Below, one piece after another: positions 54,121 through 64,000 of a stretch of DNA of 64,000 nt (positions are counted from its first letter, which is position 1; every line of letters starts with the position of its first letter). A model generated the notes under the pieces. The model saw only the letters and a list, made by a program, of their open reading frames with translations, was not told the DNA's origin and ran no database searches. A program made the position numbers and the translations under genes. Origin of the DNA: Trachythela sp. YZ-2020 (Eukaryota > Cnidaria > Anthozoa > Malacalcyonacea > Clavulariidae); NCBI GenBank assembly GCA_016169945.1, contig JADLSH010000190.1:1178001-1242000 (forward strand), in the 5' to 3' direction.

Positions 54121-57100
54121 AATACCATAATTGCAACGCGTTGACTGGTGGGTAAAATCACATGAGGGGATAGGTTGGCCATTCGTACTTGTTCATTGTC
54201 AGTTCGGCTTCATTTTTCTGGTTGGTCGTGCAAAATAGGCAAGTCTGCAGCTCAGTTGTGCATGGCAAGCTCTGCCCTTCGGGTGCAAGGCCTAACACAA
54301 TCAGGAATAACCAGGCAAAATTGTCATTGAATCGCTACTTGTGACCAGCTTTTCACCTGTGTGGCTTGATCTAGCTTTCTGCAATTGTCATTTATTATTA
54401 TTATTAGACTATATTTATTTCTAATTGGCAGTGAGTATATAAAATTGCCTGCGTTCATATTTATATTTGAGTTGTATAAATTAGCACCAGAATGGCAACT
54501 ATGACTGGTGGGTAAAATCACATAAGGGGATAGGTTGGCCATTCGTAGTTCGATGTCAGTTTGGCTTGATTTTTTTGGTTGGTCGTGCAAAATAGGCAAG
54601 TCTGCAGTTCTGCATGGGAAGCTCTGCCCTTCGGGTGCAGCAAGGCCTAACACGATCAGGAATAACCAGGCAAAATTGTCATTGAATCACTACTTGTGAC
54701 CAGCTTTTCACCTGTGTGGCTTGATCTAGCTTTCTGCAATTGTCATTTATTATTATTATTAGACTTTATTTATTTCTAATTGGCAGTGAGTATATAAAAT
54801 TGCCTGCGTTCATATTTATATTTGAGTTGTATAAATTAGCACCAGAATGGCAACTATGACTGGTGGGTAAAATCACATAAGGGGATAGGTTGGCCATTCG
54901 TAGTTCGATGTCAGTTCGGCTTGATTTTTCTGGTTGGTCGTGCAAAATAGGCAAGTCTGCAGCTCAATTCTGCATGGCAAGCTCTGCCCTTCGGGTGCAA
55001 GGCCTAACACGATCAGGAATAACCAGGCAAAATTGTCATTGAATCACTACTTGTGACCAGCTTTTCACCTGTGTGGCTTGATCTAGCTTTCTGCAATTGT
55101 CATTTATTATTATTATTAGACTTTATTTATTTCTAATTGGCAGTGAGTATATAAAATTGCCTGCGTTCATATTTATATTTGAGTTGTATAAATTAGCACC
55201 AGAATGGCAACTATGACTGGTGGGTAAAATCACATAAGGGGATAGGTTGGCCATTCGTAGTTCGATGTCAGTTTGGCTTGATTTTTTTGGTTGGTCGTGC
55301 AAAATAGGCAAGTCTGCAGTTCTGCATGGGAAGCTCTGCCCTTCGGGTGCAGCAAGGCCTAACACGATCAGGAATAACCAGGCAAAATTGTCATTGAATC
55401 ACTACTTGTGACCAGCTTTTCACCTGTGTGGCTTGATCTAGCTTTCTGCAATTGTCATTTATTATTATTATTAGACTTTATTTATTTCTAATTGGCAGTG
55501 AGTATAAAATTGCCTGCATTCATATTTATATTTGAGTTGTATAAATTAGCACCAGAATGGCAACTATGACTGGTGGGTAAAATCACATAAGGGGATAGGT
55601 TGGCCATTCGTAGTTCGATGTCAGTTCGGCTTGATTTTTCTGGTTGGTCGTGCAAAATAGGCAAGTCTGCAGCTCAATTCTGCATGGCAAGCTCTGCCCT
55701 TCGGGTGCAAGGCCTAACACGATCAGGAATAACCAGGCAAAATTCTCATTGAATCGCCACTTATGACCAGCTTTTCGCCTGTGTGGCTTGATCTAGCTCT
55801 CTGCAATTGTCATTTTATTATTTTTAAACTTTATTTATTTCTAATTGGCAGTGAGTATAAAAAATCTGCCTGCATTAATATTTATATTTGAGTTGTATAA
55901 ATTAGCACCAGAATGGCCGGCAACTATGACTGGTGGGTAAAATCGCATAAGGGGATAGGTTGGCCATTCGTAGTTGTTCGATGTCAGTTCGGCTTCATTT
56001 TTCTGGTTGGTCGTGCAAAATAGGCAAGTCTGCAGCTCAGTTCTGCATGGCAAGCTCTGCCACGATCAGGAATAACCAGGCAAAATTCTCATTGAATCGC
56101 CACTTATGACCAGCTTTTCGCCTGTGTGGCTTGATCTAGCTCTCTGCAATTGTCATTTTATTATTTTTAAACTTTATTTATTTCTAATTGGCAGTGAGTA
56201 TAAAAAATCTGCCTGCATTCATATTTATATTTGAGTTGTATAAATTAGCACCAGAATGGCAACTATGACTGGTGGGTAAAATCACATAAGGGGATAGGTT
56301 GGCCATTCGTAGTTCGATGTCAGTTTGGCTTGATTTTTTTGGTTGGTCGTGCAAAATAGGCAAGTCTGCAGTTCTGCATGGGAAGCTCTGCCCTTCGGGT
56401 GCAGCAAGGCCTAACACGATCAGGAATAACCAGGCAAAATTGTCATTGAATCGCTACTTGTGACCAGCTTTTCACCTGTGTGGCTTGATCTAGCTTTCTG
56501 CAATTGTCATTTTATTATTTTTAAACTTTATTTATTTCTAATTGGCAGTGAGTATAAAAAATCTGCCTGCATTCATATTTATATTTGAGTTGTATAAATT
56601 AGCACCAGAATGACAACTATGACTGGTGGATAAAATCGCATAAGGGGATAGGTTGGCCATTCGTAGTTGTTCGATGTCAGTTCGGCTTCATTTTTCTGGT
56701 TGGTCGTGCAAAATAGGCAAGTCTGCAGCTCAGTTCTGCATGGCAAGCTCTGCCCTTCGGGTGCAAGGCCTAACACGATCAGGAATAACCAGGCAAAATT
56801 CTCATTGAATCGCTACTTGTGACCAGCTTTTCACCTGTGTGGCTTGATCTAGCTTTCTGCAATTGTCATTTATTATTATTATTATTAGACTTTATTTATT
56901 TCTAATTGGCAGTGAGTATATAAAATTGCCTGCGTTCATATTTATATTTGAGTTGTATAAATTAGCACCAGAATGGCAACTATGACTGGTGGGTAAAATC
57001 ACATAAGGGGATAGGTTGGCCATTCGTAGTTCGATGTCAGTTCGGCTTGATTTTTCTGGTTGGTCGTGCAAAATAGGCAAGTCTGCAGCTCAATTCTGCA

Positions 57101-60100
57101 TGGCAAGCTCTGCCCTTCGGGTGCAAGGCCTAGCACGATCAGGAATAACCAGGCAAAATTGTCATTAAATCGCTACTTGTGACCAGCTTTTCACCTGTGT
57201 GGCTTGATCTAGCTTTCTGCAATTGTCATTTATTATTATTATTATTAGACTTTATTTATTTCTAATTGGCAGTGAGTATATAAAATTGCCTGCGTTCATA
57301 TTTATATTTGAGTTGTATAAATAAGCACCAGAATGACAACTATGACTGGTGGATAAAATCGCATAAGGGGATAGGTTGGCCATTCGTAGTTGTTCAATGT
57401 CAGTTTGGCTTGATTTTTCTGGTTGGTCGTGCAAGATAGGCAAGTCTGCAGCTCAATTCTGCATGGCAAGCTCTGCCCTTCGGGTGCAAGGCCTAACACG
57501 ATCAGGAATAACCAGGCAAAATTCTCATTGAATCACCACTTATGACCAGCTTTTTGCCTGTGTGGCTTGATCTAGCTCTCTGCAATTGTCATTTTATTAT
57601 TTTTAAACTTTATTTATTTCTAATTGGCAGTGAGTATAAAAAATCTGCCTGCATTCATATTTATATTTGAGTTGTATAAATTAGCACCAGAATGACAACT
57701 ATGACTGGTGGATAAAATCGCATAAGGGGATAGGTTGGCCATTCGTAGTTGTTCGATGTCAGTTCGGCTTCATTTTTCTGGTTGGTCGTGCAAAATAGGC
57801 AAGTCTGCAGCTCAGTTCTGCATGGCAAGCTCTGCCCTTCGGGTGCAAGGCCTAACACGATCAGGAATAACCAGGCAAAATTCTCATTGAATCGCTACTT
57901 GTGACCAGCTTTTCACCTGTGTGGCTTGATCTAGCTTTCTGCAATTGTCATTTATTTATTATTATTATTAGACTTTATTTATTTCTAATTGGCAGTGAGT
58001 ATATAAAATTGCCTGCGTTCATATTTATATTTGAGTTGTATAAATTAGCACCAGAATGGCAACTATGACTGGTGGGTAAAATCACATAAGGGGATAGGTT
58101 GGCCATTCGTCGTTCGATGTCAGTTCGGCTTGATTTTTCTGGTTGGTCGTGCAAAATAGGCAAGTCTGCAGCTCAATTCTGCATGGCAAGCTCTGCCCTT
58201 CGGGTGCAAGGCCTAACACGATCAGGAATAACCAGGCAAAATTGTCATTGAATCGCTACTTGTGACCAGCTTTTCACCTGTGTGGCTTGATCTAGCTTTC
58301 TGCAATTGTCATTTATTATTATTATTATTAGACTTTATTTATTTCTAATTGGCAGTGAGTATATAAAATTGCCTGCATTCATATTTATATTTGAGTTGTA
58401 TAAATAAGCACCAGAATGACAACTATGACTGGTGGATAAAATCGCATAAGGGGATAGGTTGGCCATTCGTAGTTGTTCAATGTCAGTTTGGCTTGATTTT
58501 TCTGGTTGGTCGTGCAAGATAGGCAAGTCTGCAGCTCAATTCTGCATGGCAAGCTCTGCCCTTCGGGTGCAAGGCCTAACACGATCAGGAATAACCAGGC
58601 AAAATTCTCATTGAATCACCACTTATGACCAGCTTTTTGCCTGTGTGGCTTGATCTAGCTCTCTGCAATTGTCATTTTATTATTTTTAAACTTTATTTAT
58701 TTCTAATTGGCAGTGAGTATAAAAAATCTGCCTGCATTCATATTTATATTTGAGTTGTATAAATTAGCACCAGAATGACAACTATGACTGGTGGATAAAA
58801 TCGCATAAGGATAGGTTGGCCATTCCGTAGTTGTTCGATGTCAGTTCGGCTTCATTTTTCTGGTTGGTCGTGCAAAATAGGCAAGTCTGCAGCTCAGTTC
58901 TGCATGGCAAGCCTGCTCCTTCTGGTGCAAGGCCTAACACGATCAGGAATAACCAGGCAAAATTCTCATTGAATCGCTACTTGTGACCAGCTTTTCACCT
59001 GTGTGGCTTGATCTAGCTTTCTGCAATTGTCATTTATTTATTATTATTATTAGACTTTATTTATTTCTAATTGGCAGTGAGTATATAAAATTGCCTGCGT
59101 TCATATTTATATTTGAGTTGTATAAATTAGCACCAGAATGGCAACTATGACTGGTGGGTAAAATCACATAAGGATAGGTTGGCCATTCGTCATGGATTCG
59201 TTCGGCTTGATTTTTCTGGTTGGTCGTGCAAAATAGGCAAGTCTGCAGCTCAATTCTGCATGGCAAGCTCTGCCCTTCGGGTGCAAGGCCTAACACGATC
59301 AGGAATAACCAGGCAAAATTGTCATTGAATCGCTACTTGTGACCAGCTTTTCACCTGTGTGGCTTGATCTAGCTTTCTGCAATTGTCATTTATTATTATT
59401 ATTATTAGACTTTATTTATTTCTAATTGGCAGTGAGTATATAAAATTGCCTGCATTCATATTTATATTTGAGTTGTATAAATAAGCACCAGAATGACAAC
59501 TATGACTGGTGGATAAAATCGCATAAGGGGATAGGTTGGCCATTCGTAGTTGTTCGATGTCAGTTCGGCTTCATTTTTCTGGTTGGTCGTGCAAGATAGG
59601 CAAGTCTGCAGCTCAATTCTGCATGGCAAGCTCTGCCCGGGTGCAAGGCCTAACACGATCAGGAATAACCAGGCAAAATTCTCATTGAATCACCACTTAT
59701 GACCAGCTTTTTGCCTGTGTGGCTTGATCTAGCTCTCTGCAATTGTCATTTTATTATTTTTAAACTTTATTTATTTCTAATTGGCAGTGAGTATAAAAAA
59801 TCTGCCTGCATTCATATTTATATTTGAGTTGTATAAATTAGCACCAGAATGACAACTATGACTGGTGGATAAAATCGCATAAGGGGATAGGTTGGCCATT
59901 CGTAGTTGTTCGATGTCAGTTCGGCTTCATTTTTCTGGTTGGTCGTGCAAAATAGGCAAGTCTGCAGCTCAGTTCTGCATGGCAAGCTCTGCTCCGGTGC
60001 AAGGCCTAACACGATCAGGAATAACCAGGCAAAATTCTCATTGAATCGCTACTTGTGACCAGCTTTTCACCTGTGTGGCTTGATCTAGCTTTCTGCAATT

Positions 60101-60900
60101 GTCATTTATTATTATTATTATTAGACTTTATTTATTTCTAATTGGCAGTGAGTATATAAAATTGCCTGCGTTCATATTTATATTTGAGTTGTATAAATTA
60201 GCACCAGAATGGCAACTATGACTGGTGGGTAAAATCACATAAGGGGATAGGTTGGCCATTCGTAGTTCGATGTCAGTTCGGCTTGATTTTTCTGGTTGGT
60301 CGTGCAAAATAGGCAAGTCTGCAGCTCAATTCTGCATGGCAAGCTCTGCCCTTCGGGTGCAAGGCCTAACACGATCAGGAATAACTAGGCAAAATTCTCA
60401 TTGAATCGCCACTTGTGACCAGCTTTTCGCCTGTGTGGCTTGATCTAGCTCTCTGCAATTGTCATTTTATTATTTTTAAACTTTATTTATTTCTAATTGG
60501 CAGTGAGTATATAAAATTGCCTGCGTTCATATTTATATTTGAGTTGTATAAATAAGCACCAGAATGACAACTATGACTGGTGGATAAAATCGCATAAGGG
60601 GATAGGTTGGCCATTCGTAGTTGTTCAATGTCAGTTCGGCTTGATTTTTCTGGTTGGTCGTGCAAAATAGGCAAGTCTGCAGCTCAGTTCTGCATGGCAA
60701 GCTCTGCCCTTCGGGTGCAAGGCCTAACACGATCAGGTATTACCAGGCAAAATTCTCATTGAATTGTCATTGAATCGCTCTACTTGTGACCAGCTTTTCG
60801 CCTGTGTGGCTTGATCTAGCTCTGTGCAATTGTCATTTATTATTATTTTTAAACTTTATTTATTTCTAATTGGCAGTGAGTATAAAAAATCTGCCTGCAT
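54121..60900. repeat. 361-bp satellite, 19 units, part with three-unit higher order
   Basis: The core marker recurs 19 times from 54167 to 60599 at 342-364 bp. Units combine the 240-bp core with a linker containing tcatttattattattattag or a variant with ttattatttttaaac. Identical blocks recur at about 1083 bp between 56.6 and 60.0 kb (for example near 57302 and 58385), a three-unit higher-order repeat. Confidence 0.95.
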
Positions 60901-61327
60901 TCATATTTATAATTAAAAAATAATGTAAAATTTTATTATAAAAGCCTTAAATTATTGGTTATATACAAATATTGGTTATAGAACCTGTAAAAGTTCAAAT
61001 GTTAGACAAGTGTATAATAGATAATTGTTTCTATATGTTCAAAAATTGTTTGAGTTCCTCTCAGATAGTTCTAGTTGGTGTCTTGGGTTGTTTCCAAGTA
61101 CGGCTGCCACGCATACATATTTATAATTGAGTTGTATAAATTAGCACCAGAATGCACCATTTTTTAGGGTTTTTTTAATTTCTTTTTTTAGGTTTTTTTT
61201 ACCTTTTTTTTTAATTTCATTTTTTTTTACTATTTTTTTTACTTTCTTTTTTTTTCCCTTTTTTTGTTGTTTTTTTTTTAGTTTTTTTTTATTTTTTTTT
61301 TTTTTTTACTTTATTTTTATTACTATT
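60901..61327. other. Satellite edge, inserted AT-rich segment and T-rich tract
   Basis: The last linker is interrupted at about 60911. An AT-rich segment of about 190 bp follows, then the satellite resumes for about 50 bp (gttgtataaattagcaccag) and breaks off in a T-rich tract (61155-61320). Confidence 0.7.
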
Positions 61328-62229
61328 ACGAAAATCAGTAAAGTGTTAACAGCGCGACTTGGAATTCAAAACGCACAGAGCCGTTTAATCAATCGTTTTC
61401 AAAATTCGTTGAAGTCACGTGGCCAAAAGAATTGATCATTTTGGTCACGTGACTTGGTTGTTTTTCAATGCACGAGTCATGACATTTCGCTATTTTTAGC
61501 TTTTGGCGCGTAAATTAGCTAATCTCCTTGTATATAGTCAACAACATGTCTTCGACCGTGCAAATACTTGTGAAAATTATATACTCTTATTATGCAAGAA
61601 AGCGGACAACACCATTTTTTATCACAGAAGAAGAAATTCTTTCCAACGATTTCTTTGATTTTCAACGAGATCTTCTACTAGCGGGCGCGTTTGTAACATT
61701 TCTACTTACGGCGTTGTCGTTTTTTTCTTTTGTTATTCCACCAGCTGTGCCTGGAGACTCAAAAACGATGGCCTGGATGGTTAACTCTTTGTGTTTTACT
61801 AGCAGATCTTTAATTTGCATTTCGAAATACGCCGGGGACAGATCAACTTCAAGATTTCCAGATCAACTTCAAAATTGTAGTGGTGCATTTGCAGTCTGGC
61901 AAGATGGGGCACTTCGTGTATTGAATTTCTTCTTCTGTGATAAAAAATGGTGTTGTCCGCTTTCTTGCATAATAAGAGTATATAATTTTCACAAGTATTT
62001 GCACGGTCGAAGACATGTTGTTGACTACAAGGAGATTAGCTAAATACGCGCCAAAAGCTAAAAATAGCGAAATGTCATGACTCGTGCATTGAAAAACAAC
62101 CAAGTCACGTGACCAAAATGATCAATTCTTTTGGCCACGTGACTTCAACGAATTTTGAAAACGATTGATTAAACGGCTTTGTGCGTTTTGAATTCCAAGT
62201 CGCGCCGTTAACACTTTACTGATTTCCGT
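61328..62229. mobile_element. Foldback element with roughly 300-bp terminal inverted repeats
   Basis: The arms run about 61328-61640 and 61930-62229. They start acgaaaatcagtaaagtgtt on the left and the inverse of acggaaatcagtaaagtgtt on the right. Each arm has two CACGTG-type sites around gaagtcacgtggcc. The central unique part is about 290 bp. A target duplication could not be fixed. Confidence 0.85.
61546..62043 (+). CDS. Open frame inside the foldback element, function unknown
   Basis: The frame opens in the left arm with MSSTVQILVKIIYSYYARK, crosses the unique centre and ends in the right arm (165 codons from this ATG). The centre has a hydrophobic stretch, LLAGAFVTFLLTALSFFSFV, that could span a membrane. 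Because the arms are inverse, the minus strand offers the same first 35 or so residues. No family was recognised; it may be chance. Confidence 0.25.
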   Translation: MSSTVQILVKIIYSYYARKRTTPFFITEEEILSNDFFDFQRDLLLAGAFVTFLLTALSFFSFVIPPAVPGDSKTMAWMVNSLCFTSRSLICISKYAGDRSTSRFPDQLQNCSGAFAVWQDGALRVLNFFFCDKKWCCPLSCIIRVYNFHKYLHGRRHVVDYKEIS

Positions 62230-62399
62230 AATATTTTGTTTAGTTTTTTTTTCAAAAAAGATTGTATTTTTTCCCAAGGAATACTTTTCCCACCAAAATT
62301 TTATTTTTTCAACGGTGCGAACGTTTATCTTATACGGCCAAATTAAAAACCCACCCACGTCCCTGCACTAAAAATACTTTTATACCGCAGTTCTTTCTC

Positions 62400-63150
62400 C
62401 CATAAATGTGGGACATGTCAGATCGAGTGCGCATCCTCATAAGGTCCCATAAGCCGTACCTCAATTTTCTTTTTATAAAAAGTCAAGCGTTCATTTATAC
62501 TTACATCATTAACCTTCTTCTTTGTTCTCGCTGTCGTCTTGGACGATGTTGAGCAGTCTTCTTTGTTCTCGCTGTCCTCTTGGACGATGTTGAGCAGTCT
62601 TCTTTGTTCTCGCTGTCCTCTCGGACAATGTTCAGCAGTCATTCAAAATCTCAAAAAATGGCCAAAAAGTAAAGGGGTTAGCCTTAACTTTTGGTCGAAA
62701 AAATGGTAAGGGTAAGTTAAAACCTTTACTTTTTGGTCATTTTAGGCCACTTTTTGAGTTCTTGAATTCTGAAAAAGTGGCCGAAAATGGTAAGGGTAGC
62801 CTTGATTTTTTGAAAGTGGACAGCCAAGAACAAGGAAGACGGCTCAACATCGTCCGAGAGGACAGCGAGAGCAAAGACGGCTCAGCATCGTGGAAGAGGA
62901 CAGCAAGAACTTCCTAGACTGCTCAACATCGTCCAAGAGGACAGCGAGAGCAAAGAAGACTGCTCAAACATCGTCCAAGAGGACAACGAGGGCACAGAAG
63001 AAGGTGGTTAATGATGTAAGTATAAATGAACGCTTGACTTTTTATAAAAAGAAAATTGCGGTACGGGTTATGGGACCTTATGTTCACATACTGAGGATGC
63101 GCACTCGATTTTGTTTCACCACAACCAAGTGGCAAGATTTTTGCCTATAA
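62400..63150. repeat. Inverted pair of Lys/Arg-coding tandem repeats
   Basis: Left copy 62418-62645 (read on -) and right copy 62820-63110 (read on +) mirror each other around a 170-bp spacer. Each has three to five units of 39-42 bp (ctcaacatcgtccaagagga). Then comes a shared single-copy part encoding NDVSINERLTFYKKKI, then MGPY. The frame is open in both, with a GTAAGT after NDV-type codons. Confidence 0.75.
62646..62815. repeat. Spacer unit of the terminal GTTAGCCTTAAC repeat
   Basis: ggggttagccttaactttt, ggccactttttgagttct and aaaagtggccgaaaatgg match the array at 63155-64000, so the inverted pair flanks a unit of this repeat. Confidence 0.7.
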
Positions 63151-63154
63151 AAGT

Positions 63155-64000
63155 ATTTTAAGTTAAGACTAACCTCTTTACTTTTTGGCCATTTTCGGCC
63201 ACTTTTTCAGAATTCAAGAACTCAAAAAGTGGCCGAAAATGACCAAAAAAGTAAAGGCTAACCCTTAACATTTTCTCGACAAAGTGTTAAGGCTAACTCA
63301 TTTACTTTTTGGCCATTATCGACCACATTTTCAAAATGTCAGTAAGTGGCCGAAAATGACCAAAAAGTAAAGGGGTTAGCCTTAACTTTTCGTCGAAAAA
63401 ATGTTAAGGGTTAGCCTTTACTTTTTGGCCATTTTTGGCAACTTTTTGAGTTTCTGCAAAGTGGCCGAAATGGCAAAAAAAAGAAAAGTGCAAAAGTGGC
63501 CGAAAATGGCCAAAATAGTTTTAACTTTCGTCGAAAAAATGTTAAGGGGTTAGCCTTTACTTTTAGCCATTTTCGACCAGTTTCTGAGTTTTTGAAAAAG
63601 TGGCCGAAAAAGTAAGGGGGTGACCAAAAATAGCTTAACTTTTCGTCGAAAAAATGTTAAGGGTTAGCCTTTACTTTTTGGCCATTTTTGGCAACTTTTG
63701 AGTTTCTGCAAAGTGGCCGAAAATGGCCAAAAGTAAGGTTAGCCTTAACTTTTCGTCGAAAAAATGTTAAGGTTAGCCTTTACTTTTTGGCCATTTTGGC
63801 AACTTTTTGAGTTTCTGCAAAGTGGCCGAAAATGGCCAAAAGTAAAGGGTTAGCCTTAACTTTTCGTCGAAAAATGTTAAGGGGTTAGCCTTTACTTTTT
63901 AGCCATTTTCGACCAGTTTCTGAGTTTTTGAAAAAGTGGCCGAAAATGACCAAAAAGTAAAGGGGTTAGCCTTAACTTTTCGTCGAAAAAATGTTAAGGG
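63155..64000. repeat. Palindromic tandem array running off the window end
   Basis: Units of about 105-125 bp carry gttagccttaacttttcgtc, aaaaaatgttaaggggttag, cctttactttttggccattt and gcaaagtggccgaaaatgg. The halves of a unit are themselves inverse (aaagtggccgaaaatg / cattttcggccacttt). There are about seven units, with indels. Confidence 0.85.

Noticed and set aside
48150..60730. Many 60-80-codon frames repeating MGKITSGDRLAIRSC (plus) or MLGLAAPEGQ and MPILHDQPEKSS (minus)
   Set aside because: They recur with the satellite unit, are broken differently in each copy and have no splice or family support; they are repeat translations.

Overview
The window is animal nuclear DNA. It has spliced genes with short GT-AG introns (down to about 75 nt), tRNA-derived SINEs, many small inverted-repeat transposons and satellite DNA. 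AT content is high by eye. The genes are orthologues of conserved animal genes, and an ERK5-type MAP kinase is present. The dense introns suit a cnidarian or another slowly evolving invertebrate, but the species cannot be named from the sequence. There are no bacterial genes, no rRNA, no recognisable tRNA gene outside SINEs and no CRISPR.

Layout: 1-39 kb is a compact gene block. HECTD4-like (+, last four coding exons, 437-2698) converges on MORC2 (-, complete, 38 coding exons, 22240-3898). MORC2 is divergent from GTF2H3 (+, complete, 13 exons, 23508-27184) across a 1.27-kb shared upstream region. MAPK7/ERK5 (+, complete, 5 exons, 28109-33719) and NSRP1/CCDC55 (+, 34122-38558) follow in tandem. 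Exon models were built by hand from splice sites, reading phase and remembered human homologues. Totals are 1035 aa for MORC2 (human about 1032), 310 aa for GTF2H3 (human 308), 1110 aa for ERK5 and about 401 aa for NSRP1 if a 76-nt terminal intron is spliced. A small unrecognised candidate gene (39300-40158) and a decayed duplicate of an NSRP1 exon (40345-40690) end the gene-bearing part.

From 41 kb to 64 kb I find no convincing gene. The region holds hairpin-forming transposons, hAT-like elements with 8-bp target duplications, a run of about four 1.4-1.6-kb satellite units (48.1-54.1 kb) and a satellite of 19 units of about 361 bp (54.1-60.9 kb), part of it in a three-unit higher-order pattern of about 1083 bp. 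After these come a 900-bp foldback element with roughly 300-bp arms and an open frame, and nested inverted and tandem repeats to the window end. A diverged relative of the satellite core at 41.1 kb and a relative of one internal module at 29.9 kb suggest the satellite was assembled from dispersed elements.

The genes are not a pathway cluster: ubiquitin ligase, chromatin ATPase, TFIIH subunit, stress/growth-factor kinase and splicing regulator. They look like broadly expressed genes that share open chromatin next to a repeat-rich domain.
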